Counted from the stretch's first letter, positions 37,101-46,508 are shown. The stretch: 64,000 nt of DNA from Yoonia sp. SS1-5 (GCF_038443705.2 NZ_CP151767.2:2781501-2845500); one strand, 5' to 3'. A program made the numbers and translations. The notes: generated by a model not told the origin, from the letters alone.

Positions 37101-39843
37101 TGGCCAAGGCACGAATGTCTCGGATGGGACGCTCACTGCCAATGGGGGCAGTTTTGAAGGCGGGATCAATGCAACTGGCGGCCAGGTCGACGTGGATGGC
37201 GATATCGCAATCGGCGCGGGCGCGGCGCTGGTTGCCGATGATGGCCTTGTTGACATTGATGCGGGCGTAACCGTCACCGGGGATGTGCAGGCCAACAATT
37301 CCGGCGGCACTGCCGACAGCGTGGTCACCAATGCAGGTATAATCACCGGCGCCGTCACCGTCGGCACCCTGACAGAGGGTGGCGCGGGCGCGTCGTTCGT
37401 CAACACCGGCACTGTCGATAGTGCGCTGACCGTCAACAACGGAACGGCCGAGAACAACACCGGCGGTATGCTGGATGGTGGGGTGAGTGTCACTGATGGT
37501 GGGGTATTCACGCTCAATGACGGCGCGATTGGCGCTGCCTCCACGGTCGAGACGGGCGGCACCTTTGATGTTCTTGGCGGGTCATTTGTACCGGGCATCG
37601 ACAATGATGGCGGCACAATCAATGTTGATGCCAGCGCAACCGGCGCGATCCGCAACAGTGTTGGTGACACAGTGATTGCGGCACCCGCGACGCTGACCGG
37701 CGCGGTCACCAATGGTGACGACGGCACACTGGATCTGGACGGAACGATTTCCGGCACGCTGGACAATGACGGGGGCATTGTGAATGCCGCAGGCACCGTG
37801 ACTAGTGCTGCCACAAACGCCAACACAGCCGGTGGTGCAGGCCCCGAAGACGGCAAGATTGTTGTTGCCACCGGCGACATCGCCGATTTCACCGGCGGCC
37901 TGACCAATAGCGATGGCGGCGAGCTGCAGATTTCTGGCCGTTTGAACGGGCCGGTGACCAACGCCGATGACGGGATCGTCACGGTCACAGGGGGCACGCT
38001 GGGTGGCGCGCTGCAAAATGCGGGCGAGGCCACATTCGCGGGCGCCTCAACGGCCGCCGACGTGCTGGACAATACCGGAACGCTCAACATCGGCTCGGCC
38101 GGTTTGGGGGTTGGCGCATTGAACGTGACGGGGACGTTGACGAACCAGGCCACCGGCACGCTGAATGTGGGGGCTGGCAGCACGCTGACATCTGCAAACC
38201 CGATCACCAATAACGGGCTGATTGACCTGTCGGGCAGTATCCTGTCGCGTTTGGACAATAACAGCCAGATTGATGTGAATGGCGGATCATTTGGGGGCCC
38301 GGTCAACAATAGCAGTGCAGGCACGATCACGCTGAACGGAACTGCCGGACCCGATATGCTTAATTTTGGCGGCGATCTGTCAAATACCGGGCTAATTGAT
38401 CTATCAACCGGGACGCCGGATGTGGGTGACATGCTGGTGGTCAATGGTGCGCTAAGCGGCAACGGCAGATACGCCATGGATGTGAACCTGTCTGACACAG
38501 ATTCCGGCACAGACACCATTCAGGTCGTCGGTGGTGCGGCAACGGGCAACTGGGTGATTGACTTCAATGTCCTGGAATCGGGCGGTGAGCCGGGCGACCA
38601 GATCCGCGTTGTTGATGTGGACAGCGGCTTTAATGCGGCAAACACCTATGACCTGACCTTTACCGGCCTGCCCGATTTCGGCGAGCCGATTGTCTACGTA
38701 CCCTCGCAGATCACCGAGGCTGGCAACCCGGATCAGGGCGACTTTTTCATCCAGAACGCACTGAACCCCGGGATCGGGGCGCTTGCGGGCTCTATCGTGT
38801 TGACCCAGTCGCTGATCGGATCGGTCATCAACCGGCCCTCCAGCCCCTTTGTCAGCGGGCTGGCCTATGACGACCCGCAACCATGCGGCCCCGGCCTCTG
38901 GGCGCGCGGAATTGGCGGGCAGGCGGATTCCAGCGGCGAAGTGGCCGAGCAGAATGAAAACGGGTTCAGCTTTGATGGCGAAATTTCCGCCGATTATTAC
39001 GGCCTGCAGGGCGGTGGCGACCTTGCCTGCTTTAACGGCTATTTCGACGGGTGGGATATCTCTGCCGGGGCGATCGGCGGGTTCAACGAAGGCAGCACCG
39101 AACAGCCGGTCTTTGCGCTGGTTGGTGACGGGGCAGGTGGGCTTGTTGTTGGCGATCAGCTGACAAGTGTCACACGGGTGCAGTTTGATCAGACTTATGG
39201 CGGTGTGTACCTGACCGGGGCGCGCAACCAGTTCTCGGTCGATCTGCAATACCGGCTGGAACAGACCAACTTTGTTGCCAATAACGAAGGCGCGGGCGGG
39301 TTTTCCGGACTGGGGCTGGAGGAAAGCGCATTCAGCAGTGAGGCGTCCACATTCAGCGGATCCATCAGCTATGCGGTACCATTTGGCGAAAACAACCTTA
39401 GCTTCATCCCCACGGGCGGGTTTGCCTATACCCAGGTCGCGACCGACCGGATTTCATTCTCTGACGGCAGCTCTGTTCAGGTCGAAGATTTCACCTCCGA
39501 GACGCTGTTTATCGGCGGCACGATCTCGCGGACCAGTTTTGGCGAGGATGGCACATCGGCGCTGAACCAGTTCGGCACGGTGACATTCTATAACGACTTT
39601 GCGGAGGCGCCGACCTCGGTCTATTCGCCTGATGCGGCATCGGGCGAGGCCCCGCGCAGCGTTGTCGGTGAAAATCTCGGCGGTTACGGCGAAATCAGTG
39701 CGGGTCTGAACTACTTGCAAATCCTGCAACCGGGCGCCCCGCTTGGCGCCAAGCAGATCAGCGCAAGCATTCGCGGCGACCTGCGTGGTTCGGACCAGTT
39801 GCAAAGCTGGGGTCTGACCACACAGTTCCGGGTCCAGTTCTGA
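34105..39843 (+). CDS. very large autotransporter-like outer-membrane protein
   Basis: A 1912-residue type V secretion protein. A long signal peptide ends near residue 41 (VAITPDLANA). The passenger (to about residue 1590) is built of degenerate Gly/Asn/Thr/Asp-rich beta repeats, nearly free of cysteine and aromatic residues. The last 300 or so residues form a beta-barrel, starting around GLWARGIGGQADSSG and ending in alternating strands with terminal phenylalanine (TTQFRVQF), the usual outer-membrane insertion signal. The ATG at 34105 was chosen over upstream TTG and ATG codons. Function is probably adhesion or surface structure. It precedes tssK by 100 bases but is separated by a strong hairpin. 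Confidence 0.88.
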   Translation: MSFLRSGYVRRAPRSGLMNTTAILCVLSSVFVAITPDLANADTLQWDLEFGPGNNGPQPDPGTGTFSGVWENEGASPENENWFDPDDNRNEEFENDSDDEVFFGDAAAPLGGTPATVTVVGTVAPAAITFGEPGYTIEGGTLYVGGDAGFGSVDTLAIEVASGSAVVNSDLVIEDDVTVNVAGGAGVLTLGGSTTGADTTVALITVGGGGLVVSGTINDNVTNDGGTVTVDGTVAAVTASDGDTINNGQINGATVVDGAGATFENNSALNATLEVSAGSFDNETGGTVDGLSTISGTGIVNANGGDFAGGILLNGGTLEVNEDTADAGQVTNNGGTVNVDPTRTLTTTLFEHQGGNTNVSGTIAGPVEVEGGDAANSFNNNGVVAGAVTVTDGVFNNGSADGTTPGDVQGTVDVAGAAAVFNHNAGSNITDTLTIGAGDAGGTVEANGGTFGGDIIVESGAFNVNADLDTVATGSALDNRGGDVVVGEGVTLTTDLTQSGGRTIISGTTPANRGTIIDADGFDVTAGEVLNSGQMTGAVNVSGAGSVTNEANGLIDDLVTVEDDGTLNAAGGTFTTGIDAQGGNINITADSTFTTFDLDNQGATVDIASGVELTDDVTNTSGDMSSSGLITGTLDIDGGSFTQNADSGPTDGVSGDVTVAGGIMNAEGGTFASGIDVAPGGTLNVGDGVAGDADVTADVVNTGGAVNILTDGQLTGGIENSAGDTDIADGGVLSGGVVLTGPDASSSLTVAGVIADGPAGGTDVVDQQGGTLTLDGENADIQIAVDQTGGAIVANEGAFSGGVTGTSGSIDINGDVSGDVSVEGSAFAINTGGNLTGNVTMTTGATIAGTNDGTLTGTLFADVGTFENNGAIPGPTGGGNAIEINGGVVNNNTGGTVDGATVLRDGTLNANGGDFAGGITVQQVGPAVSALNVNDDLAGDITNGGLAPAVPGGTVTINAGNAVDGTVTNNAGSTIVSGRVDDVLNVAGGTVTTNAGSAVGQGTNVSDGTLTANGGSFEGGINATGGQVDVDGDIAIGAGAALVADDGLVDIDAGVTVTGDVQANNSGGTADSVVTNAGIITGAVTVGTLTEGGAGASFVNTGTVDSALTVNNGTAENNTGGMLDGGVSVTDGGVFTLNDGAIGAASTVETGGTFDVLGGSFVPGIDNDGGTINVDASATGAIRNSVGDTVIAAPATLTGAVTNGDDGTLDLDGTISGTLDNDGGIVNAAGTVTSAATNANTAGGAGPEDGKIVVATGDIADFTGGLTNSDGGELQISGRLNGPVTNADDGIVTVTGGTLGGALQNAGEATFAGASTAADVLDNTGTLNIGSAGLGVGALNVTGTLTNQATGTLNVGAGSTLTSANPITNNGLIDLSGSILSRLDNNSQIDVNGGSFGGPVNNSSAGTITLNGTAGPDMLNFGGDLSNTGLIDLSTGTPDVGDMLVVNGALSGNGRYAMDVNLSDTDSGTDTIQVVGGAATGNWVIDFNVLESGGEPGDQIRVVDVDSGFNAANTYDLTFTGLPDFGEPIVYVPSQITEAGNPDQGDFFIQNALNPGIGALAGSIVLTQSLIGSVINRPSSPFVSGLAYDDPQPCGPGLWARGIGGQADSSGEVAEQNENGFSFDGEISADYYGLQGGGDLACFNGYFDGWDISAGAIGGFNEGSTEQPVFALVGDGAGGLVVGDQLTSVTRVQFDQTYGGVYLTGARNQFSVDLQYRLEQTNFVANNEGAGGFSGLGLEESAFSSEASTFSGSISYAVPFGENNLSFIPTGGFAYTQVATDRISFSDGSSVQVEDFTSETLFIGGTISRTSFGEDGTSALNQFGTVTFYNDFAEAPTSVYSPDAASGEAPRSVVGENLGGYGEISAGLNYLQILQPGAPLGAKQISASIRGDLRGSDQLQSWGLTTQFRVQF
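35002..37599 (+). repeat. degenerate NA-x-GG-x-F-x-x-GI repeats in autotransporter passenger
   Basis: A 12-residue motif of the form (L/V)NA-x-GG-(D/T/S)-F-x-x-GI recurs at least eight times, starting at bases 35002, 35434, 35803, 36094, 36478, 36826, 37132 and 37564. Examples are VNANGGDFAGGI, MNAEGGTFASGI and LTANGGSFEGGI. Spacing varies from about 290 to 440 bases, so the units are unequal modules of about 100-145 residues. Confidence 0.8.
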
Positions 39844-39861
39844 ACAGGTCTGGTCTTCCAG

Positions 39862-39886
39862 CCTTGACCCAGCCGGGTCAAGGTTT
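39862..39886 (+). terminator. hairpin terminator after autotransporter gene
   Basis: CCTTGACCC and GGGTCAAGG form a perfect 9-bp stem with a four-base loop, followed by only three T residues. It lies 19 bases after the autotransporter stop and 58 bases before tssK. It probably separates the autotransporter from the T6SS operon. Confidence 0.6.
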
Positions 39887-39943
39887 CACACTCTGACCGC
39901 CGGGGGCCACCTTCGGTTGCATTTTTGAATTGATTGGAACGAC

Positions 39944-41275
39944 ATGTCTTGGTTTAGCAAAGTTGCGTGGAAAGAGGGCCTGTTCCTGCAACCGCAACAC
40001 CTGCAGCAGAGCGATCGCTACCTCGAAAAACTGCTGCAAAGCCGGACTGACGTCATCACCCCCTATCCATGGGGCCTGTCAGAGCTGACCATTGACCGGG
40101 ATATGGCCCAGCAAGGGCGCATTGGCCTGCGCAGCGTTGTTGGCATAATGCCGGACGGCACCCCGTTTGATGCTCCAAATGCTGGTGTGCTGCCCGAACC
40201 TGTGGATGTGGGCGATGATGCGAAGGGGCTTTATGTCTGGCTGACATTGCCGGACCTTAGCCAGAATGGGCGTGATGTGGGCCTTGGCCCCGACGCGGCC
40301 ACGACCCGCTATATTCTGTCCTCGGACACCGTGGCCGATAATGCGGCTGGATCCCGGGTTGAACATCAGATTGAAACGGCCATCCCCCGGTTGGAACTTG
40401 ATATCCGCAAGTCGACCAAGCCGGGGTATCAATGCCTGCGTATCGCCCGGATCAACGAGATCCGCGATGGGGTGATCTCGCTGGATGACACGGTGCCGCC
40501 GCCTGCGCTGGTACTGGCCGTGCATCCGGTGATCGAAGGATACCTTAGCCGGGTGATCGGCTGGATCGAGGCAAAGCTGGGCAGCCTTGCGCGGTTCGCC
40601 TCTGACCCGTCATCAGGCGGCGGGATGCAGGCGACGGATTACCTGATGCTGATGACCCTGAACCGGGAAATCGGGCAGTTGCGGCATCTGTCCCATGGCC
40701 GGGCTGTGCACCCTGAACGGCTATATGAAAAGCTTGTGGGATTTGCCGGTGAGTTGGCCACTTTCGACAATGGCGAACGGATGGCCCGCACGTACAAGCC
40801 TTATGATCACGGCGACCTGAAAGAAACCTTCACCCCGGTGGTGCAGGATATTCAGCGCCTGCTGAGCCGCGATGTGGGTCGCGCGGTGCGCCTCAACCTG
40901 AACCAGGTCCGTCAGAATTCATTCCTTGCCGAGGTGCAGGATCGCAACCTCTTCCGCGACGCGACTTTTGTGGTCGAGGTCGAGACCGGCAAGCCGCTGA
41001 CGCAGGTACAGCAGCAATTCCCGGAATTGTGTAAGGTGGGGCCAAACACCCGCATGTCCGAGATTGTGAACAACAACCTGCCGGGCATTTCCTTGATGCA
41101 TTTGCCGAACCCGCCACGGCAGATCCGGGTGGTGTCCAGCAATGTCTATTTCCTGCTGGATAAGAAGACCCCGCTTTGGCAGGAATTCTCGATGGCCCCG
41201 GCAATCGGGATGCACTTTGCAGGCGACTGGCCTGAACTCAAGCTGGAGCTTTGGGCGATACCGGAGAAAGCGTGA
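39944..41275 (+). CDS. tssK: T6SS baseplate protein TssK
   Basis: A 443-residue TssK/ImpJ/VasE-family protein that links the phage-like baseplate to the TssL-TssM membrane complex. The N-terminal signature VAWKEGLFLQPQHLQQSDRYLE is unmistakable, and the C-terminal part YFLLDKKTPLWQEF is typical. It is the first gene of the plus-strand T6SS operon. Its stop overlaps the tssL start (TGATG). Confidence 0.95.
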   Translation: MSWFSKVAWKEGLFLQPQHLQQSDRYLEKLLQSRTDVITPYPWGLSELTIDRDMAQQGRIGLRSVVGIMPDGTPFDAPNAGVLPEPVDVGDDAKGLYVWLTLPDLSQNGRDVGLGPDAATTRYILSSDTVADNAAGSRVEHQIETAIPRLELDIRKSTKPGYQCLRIARINEIRDGVISLDDTVPPPALVLAVHPVIEGYLSRVIGWIEAKLGSLARFASDPSSGGGMQATDYLMLMTLNREIGQLRHLSHGRAVHPERLYEKLVGFAGELATFDNGERMARTYKPYDHGDLKETFTPVVQDIQRLLSRDVGRAVRLNLNQVRQNSFLAEVQDRNLFRDATFVVEVETGKPLTQVQQQFPELCKVGPNTRMSEIVNNNLPGISLMHLPNPPRQIRVVSSNVYFLLDKKTPLWQEFSMAPAIGMHFAGDWPELKLELWAIPEKA

Positions 41276-42906
41276 TGTCCGACGACGACGACAAGACGGT
41301 TTTTGGCGGCCCCTTGCCCGGTGCCAAGCCCACGCCGCCGGCTGGCAATGACAAGACAGTGATCGGCGGCGCCTTGCCGCCGGGTGGGCAGCCCGCGCCA
41401 CCCATTGGGCGGCCTGCAACGCCACCGCCCGCGCCGGGCGGCAACACCTGGCTTGGCGGCAATGTGCCTGCCCCGGGTGGCAATATGGGCCGCCCCGCCG
41501 CCCCGACTGATGGCTTCTTTCCCGAGATACCGCAGGAGACGCCGCAGCAGGCAGCGCCGCTGCAAACGCCCCGGATTTCCCTTGAGGAAGCACTGCGCGC
41601 CAAGGGGTTGGGCCAAGGGGGGCCAAGCAACCCACTACTGGCGGCCGCCGCCAATCTGCTGATCCTGTTTGGGCGGTTGCGCACCGGTATGGTCGAAATG
41701 CAGGCCCAGCCCTTGATGGAACATGTCACGCGCGAGCTGAATAGCTTTGAACAAAACGCCGTCAGCGCAGGCGCCGACCCGCACGAGGCGCAGGTCGCGA
41801 AATACGCGCTTTGCGGGACGGCGGATGATATCGTACAGAACCTGCCCGGTGCCGATAAAGGCGTCTGGATACAATATTCCATGGTCGCGCGCTTCTTTCA
41901 GCGCAGGGATTCCGGGGTGGGGTTCTTTCAAGAGGCTGAAAAAGCCATGCAGGCCCCGGCCCAGCGGTTTGATCTGCTGGAACTGATGCTGGTCTGCATG
42001 TCCCTTGGTTTTGAGGGGCAGTACCGGACGGCGCCCAATGGCGCGGTTGAGTTGGCCCGGGTCCGGTCCGCAATTTACGAAACACTGCGCCGGGTCAAGC
42101 CGCGCCCGGATGACGATATCTCGGTCAAGTGGGCGGGCGTGCCGATGACCGGGCGTCGGAAATTTGGCGGTTTGCCATTGTGGATCTATGGCGGGATTGC
42201 TGCAGCCCTTGTGGTGGGGACTTTTGCGACCCTGTCGACGCTGATCAACCGCGATGGCAATACGGTGGCGACAGAACTGACCGAGATGCATCCAAACGTG
42301 ACCCAAATCTCGCTCGTGCGGAATTTTGACATCAACCCGTTTGTGCCCCCAGCCGGGGATGAAAGCCAGCTGGAACGCATCACCGATGCCTTGTCGGATC
42401 AGATCGCCGAAGGCGCGGTTGAGGTCGGCACAAAGGGCGATTTCATCTTTATCCGGGTTGGAAATGCGCTCTTGTTCAACTCTGGCAGCGTCGACGTCAA
42501 ACCGGAATTTCAGGCCGTTGCCGGACCGATCCTGAATGTGCTGAACGCCGAACGCGGCCCGGTTCGTGTGGTTGGGTTTACCGACAGCATTCCGCTATCC
42601 GGGCGGGGTCGCTTTCGCACCAATCAAGAGCTGTCGGTGGCGCGGGCAGAGGGCGTCGCGGCTATTCTGCGCGATGGCCTCAGTGCACCGTCTTGTGACG
42701 CCGAGACGGTCAGTGTGGTCACCGATAATGGCGACAGCGTAGCCGTGCCGTTGAACAGCGACGCCCCCGGCTGTGGGTCGGCCGCCGAACGGCTAAGCGT
42801 CGAGGGTCTGGGTGAGGCGGACCCCATTGGCGATAATGCAACGGCTGAAGGCCGTGCGCTGAACCGCCGGGTTGAAATCCTTCTGGCGCGCGAGGGCACA
42901 TTTTGA
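41275..42906 (+). CDS. tssL: T6SS membrane protein TssL with OmpA-like domain
   Basis: A 543-residue DotU/TssL protein. The first 65 residues are Pro/Gly-rich and hold three Thr-x-x-Gly-Gly repeats (Thr8, Thr28, Thr58), two of them preceded by Asp-Lys. The cytoplasmic DotU domain spans about residues 110-290, a single membrane helix lies at about 301-324 (LPLWIYGGIAAALVVG), and an OmpA/MotB-like peptidoglycan-binding domain at about 395-540 (VVGFTDSIPLSGRG, NRRVEILLAR). In Agrobacterium tumefaciens, PpkA phosphorylates a TssL N-terminal threonine that then binds Fha. The repeats here are good candidates for that role. Confidence 0.94.
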   Translation: MSDDDDKTVFGGPLPGAKPTPPAGNDKTVIGGALPPGGQPAPPIGRPATPPPAPGGNTWLGGNVPAPGGNMGRPAAPTDGFFPEIPQETPQQAAPLQTPRISLEEALRAKGLGQGGPSNPLLAAAANLLILFGRLRTGMVEMQAQPLMEHVTRELNSFEQNAVSAGADPHEAQVAKYALCGTADDIVQNLPGADKGVWIQYSMVARFFQRRDSGVGFFQEAEKAMQAPAQRFDLLELMLVCMSLGFEGQYRTAPNGAVELARVRSAIYETLRRVKPRPDDDISVKWAGVPMTGRRKFGGLPLWIYGGIAAALVVGTFATLSTLINRDGNTVATELTEMHPNVTQISLVRNFDINPFVPPAGDESQLERITDALSDQIAEGAVEVGTKGDFIFIRVGNALLFNSGSVDVKPEFQAVAGPILNVLNAERGPVRVVGFTDSIPLSGRGRFRTNQELSVARAEGVAAILRDGLSAPSCDAETVSVVTDNGDSVAVPLNSDAPGCGSAAERLSVEGLGEADPIGDNATAEGRALNRRVEILLAREGTF

Positions 42907-45900
42907 ATATTTTCCGTATTCTTTGGCGGTTTTTCCGTTGGCGGCCCTGGATGCGTGTTCCGCTGATGATGATCGGCATTCTGGGTCTGATCGCGGCGAT
43001 CTGGATTGGCCTGCCCATGATCCCGCTTGCGGTGACGGCGACTGTCTGGCTGCGGGCCACATTGATCGGTGTAACTGTCGGGCTGATTGTGCTGTTTCAA
43101 ATCCTCGGCTGGCGCAAGCGCCGGGCCGCCGCAAAAGAGATCGAAGAAGCGCTGACCCCGGATGTGCCAACCGGTGACGGTGCCGTCCTGTCTGAACGGA
43201 TGAATGATGCGCTGGCCACATTGAAAAAGTCAGGCGGCGCGTCCTACCTTTATGATCTGCCATGGTATGTCATTATTGGCCCGCCAGGGGCAGGCAAGAC
43301 GACGGCCCTGCGCAATTCCGGGATCGAATTTCCATTGTCCAACGCCGAAGATGCCGGCGTTGTCTCGGGCTTTGGCGGGACGCGCTATTGCGACTGGTGG
43401 TTTGCCGAGGACGCGATCCTGATCGACACGGCTGGCCGGTATACGACGCAAGACAGCGACAAGGAGGCTGACGAAAGCAGTTGGCAGGCCTTCCTTGATC
43501 TGCTCAAGAAATCCCGCCCCAACCAACCGATCAACGGTGTCATTCTGGCCTTCTCGGTTGAGGATATGATGAATGCCTCATCTGATGATCTGGCCCGGCA
43601 TTCCCAGATCGTGCGCGACCGGCTGGCCGAGGTGCATGACAAACTGCGCATTGATTTCCCGGTCTATATTCTGTTCACCAAATGCGATCTGATTTCCGGT
43701 TTCCGCGAATATTTCAGTAGTTTCAGCCTGAACCGGCGCAAGGCCGTCTGGGGCGTGACCTTTCAGACCAAAGACCGCAAGGCCCAAACCCACGAACAGG
43801 TTCCGGCGGAATTTGACGCGCTGGTTTCACGCCTGTCGGACGAAATCATCGACAGGCTCAACGAAGAACCCGATGGCATCAGCAGGGTGGCGATTTTCGG
43901 ACTGCCCGGGCAGATGGCCCTGCTGCGGGACAATGTCACCGACTTTCTGCGCCGCGTTTTCGAACCTACCCGCTATCAGACAAGCGCGATCCTGCGGGGC
44001 TTTTATTTCACCTCGGGCACGCAAGAGGGCACGCCGATTGATCAGGTCCTGGGTGCCATGTCGCGGAATGATCAGGCCCCGGGGGCCTTTGCGCCCTCGT
44101 TCATGTCCGGGCAGGGCAAAAGTTTCTTTCTGCATGATGTGCTGCGCCGGGTCATTTTCGCCGAACGGGACTGGGTCGGGCATGACGCCCGCGCGGTGCG
44201 GCGCAACAGTCTTTTCCGGGGGTTGACCCTGGCCGCCCTTGGGTTGGTGACCGTCGGATTGTTAAGCGCATTTGGCTTTAGTTACTGGCAGAACAAGCAG
44301 CTGGTGGATGATGCCAGCGCGCAAGCCCAGACATATGCAATTGATGCGCAACGCGAGATCGCGCGTGCCGAGATTGATGACTGGGATCCGCTGCCTGTCC
44401 TGCCGTATCTGGAACGGATGCGCAACATGCCCGCGGGCTATGGTGCTGCGGCGAATGACACGGTCTGGAACGGATTTGGCCTGCGTCAATCCGGGCGGAT
44501 CAAGGTGTCGGCGCGGCGATCCTATGCCGATGCGCTGGAACAGATGTTGCGCCCGCGACTGATCCTGGATGTGGAAAGGCGCCTGCCGGAATTGCGCACG
44601 CAGGACGACCCGGCGCAGATCTATCGCGCGCTCAAGGTCTACATGCTGTTGGCCGGACAGGGGCCGCGCCCTGACGACGCGGCGATCAAAAGCTGGTTTG
44701 ACGAGATTTGGCGCGAAGCTTACTTTAACACCGGCAATTATGACGCCTACGACCAGTTGAACACGCATCTTGATGCCATGCTGGATCTGGACGACACCCG
44801 CGATATTGCCGTGCCGATTGACGACAGCGCAATCACGCTGGCCCGCAGTGCGATCGTGCAGATGTCGCTGGCCGATCAAGCCTATGCGATCATCAAGGAC
44901 AAGGCGGCCCTGTCATCGCTTGAAGACTGGACATTGACCGACCCCGCAGCACCCGAAGTGCCTGTGGTCTTTTCCACCAATGACGGGACCGATCTGGACG
45001 ATGTCAGGGTGCCGGCGCTTTACACATTTGACGGCTATTGGTTCCTGTTCATGGAAGAGCTGATCAATGTCCGCGAGGTGCTGGAAGCCGATAAATGGGT
45101 GCTGGGCGATCAGGCCAATGCGGTCAACTTTGATGCCCAGCTCGCCGGGCTGAACCAGGCCCTGCAACGTCAATATGCCCGCGATTTCGAAGCGGCCTGG
45201 CAGGCGATGCTGGATCGGCTGCAGCTGAACAACATGTCCGCCGACAAGCCGCAATATGACATCCTTGCGACGGCCGCTTCCAGCTTTGCCTCGCCCATCG
45301 TTCGGCTGGCCAACGAGATTAATCGCGAGACCAAGCTGACCACATTCCTTGACGAACTGGCAGAAATTGATCCGACCGAACTTGCCAGCGGCGATTTCGG
45401 CGAGAACGTGGGCAATCAGCTGTTCCGCCGGTTCAAGCAATCCTCGGGCGGTCTGCAGCGGATCCTGCTAGAGGCCGCGTCAGGGTCCAAAAACCAGAAC
45501 CAGGTGAATGGCTCGAACGGTGACGGCCCCCGCCGCGAAGCAGAAAGGATCGAGGATCGTTTTGTGCTCTGGCATTTGTTGGTCGATGGTCCGGACGGTC
45601 AGCGCCCCATTGATATCGTGATATCGGATCTGTCCGCGATCCGTGAAAACCGCAGACTTGCCGCACAGGCCAACCCGGTGCAGGCCAATGCGCTGTTGCC
45701 TCAGCTGTTAAGCAACCTGACCGCCAATAATTCGCGTCTGCCGCCGAAACTGGTGGATTTCATCAATGATGCGGAACGGGATTTCCGCAGTCAGGCCACT
45801 GATGCCAGCGTCGCAGAAATGAACCAGGCGCTGAGCAATCAGATCACATTTGCCTGTCGCGAAGGGATTGAGGGGTATTTTCCTTTCACCAATTCGTCGG

Positions 45901-46505
45901 CCCATGTGCCGATGGCCGAATTTGGCCGGTTCTTCGGTGTTGGCGGCGACATGGACAAGTATTTTAACGAATATCTGGCCGCACACGTCGTCCGGACCGC
46001 CGATGGGCTTGCTGTTGATCCCAACAGCCCGCTGGCGGATCGTTTGTCGGAAAATATGCTGCGTCAGTTTGACAGGGCGCAACGGATCCAGCGCGCCTTT
46101 TTTGGTAATGGCGGCGCGCAGCCCGAAATCCAGATCAGTCTGACGCTGGTTGGGGCGCATAGCACGATTGAACAGGTCCTGCTGGGCATCAATGGCACTG
46201 TGACCATCATGGAGCCGGGCGGCGGATCGCAGACGGTCACATGGCCCGGGGCTGGATCATCCACCACGCTTGACGCCAAGCCGCGCGAAGTTGGCGTCGA
46301 TGCCCGCCAGTGGCGCAATGGGCAGTGGACGATTGTCCGTTTCATCGCCGAGGCAAGTTCCCGTCAGGCGCTGGGTAATGGCGTCCGCCTGACCCATCAG
46401 CTGGGCCAGCGGTTCATCCAGTTCGATATGGAGTTTTCGACCGCCGACAATCCTTTTGCGATGCCAGAGCTGCGCAATTTCTCCTGCCCGCAAAGCGTGG
46501 ACTGA
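42903..46505 (+). CDS. tssM: T6SS membrane protein TssM (IcmF family)
   Basis: A 1200-residue inner-membrane protein that, with TssL, forms the trans-envelope channel. Two N-terminal membrane helices (about residues 20-68), a cytoplasmic NTPase-like domain with Walker A GPPGAGKTT (residues 126-134) and WFAEDAILIDTAGRY, a third helix near residue 440, and a long periplasmic region ending in the IcmF C-terminal domain. The probable start is TTG at 42903, overlapping the tssL stop. The ATG at 42951 would remove 16 residues. Confidence 0.94.
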   Translation: MNIFRILWRFFRWRPWMRVPLMMIGILGLIAAIWIGLPMIPLAVTATVWLRATLIGVTVGLIVLFQILGWRKRRAAAKEIEEALTPDVPTGDGAVLSERMNDALATLKKSGGASYLYDLPWYVIIGPPGAGKTTALRNSGIEFPLSNAEDAGVVSGFGGTRYCDWWFAEDAILIDTAGRYTTQDSDKEADESSWQAFLDLLKKSRPNQPINGVILAFSVEDMMNASSDDLARHSQIVRDRLAEVHDKLRIDFPVYILFTKCDLISGFREYFSSFSLNRRKAVWGVTFQTKDRKAQTHEQVPAEFDALVSRLSDEIIDRLNEEPDGISRVAIFGLPGQMALLRDNVTDFLRRVFEPTRYQTSAILRGFYFTSGTQEGTPIDQVLGAMSRNDQAPGAFAPSFMSGQGKSFFLHDVLRRVIFAERDWVGHDARAVRRNSLFRGLTLAALGLVTVGLLSAFGFSYWQNKQLVDDASAQAQTYAIDAQREIARAEIDDWDPLPVLPYLERMRNMPAGYGAAANDTVWNGFGLRQSGRIKVSARRSYADALEQMLRPRLILDVERRLPELRTQDDPAQIYRALKVYMLLAGQGPRPDDAAIKSWFDEIWREAYFNTGNYDAYDQLNTHLDAMLDLDDTRDIAVPIDDSAITLARSAIVQMSLADQAYAIIKDKAALSSLEDWTLTDPAAPEVPVVFSTNDGTDLDDVRVPALYTFDGYWFLFMEELINVREVLEADKWVLGDQANAVNFDAQLAGLNQALQRQYARDFEAAWQAMLDRLQLNNMSADKPQYDILATAASSFASPIVRLANEINRETKLTTFLDELAEIDPTELASGDFGENVGNQLFRRFKQSSGGLQRILLEAASGSKNQNQVNGSNGDGPRREAERIEDRFVLWHLLVDGPDGQRPIDIVISDLSAIRENRRLAAQANPVQANALLPQLLSNLTANNSRLPPKLVDFINDAERDFRSQATDASVAEMNQALSNQITFACREGIEGYFPFTNSSAHVPMAEFGRFFGVGGDMDKYFNEYLAAHVVRTADGLAVDPNSPLADRLSENMLRQFDRAQRIQRAFFGNGGAQPEIQISLTLVGAHSTIEQVLLGINGTVTIMEPGGGSQTVTWPGAGSSTTLDAKPREVGVDARQWRNGQWTIVRFIAEASSRQALGNGVRLTHQLGQRFIQFDMEFSTADNPFAMPELRNFSCPQSVD

Positions 46506-46508
46506 TCC

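Noticed and set aside
36447..38519. 690-codon open frame on the minus strand inside the autotransporter, plus other long antisense frames from 34183 to 39249
   Set aside because: The product is low-complexity Ser/Pro/Thr/Val text that mirrors the Gly/Thr/Asn repeats of the true gene. High GC with biased codons opens antisense frames. No start site or family pattern is seen.
39844..39943. Sigma-54-type promoter before tssK
   Set aside because: A GG and a TTGC are present, but the spacing between the GG and GC elements is 12 instead of 10 bases.
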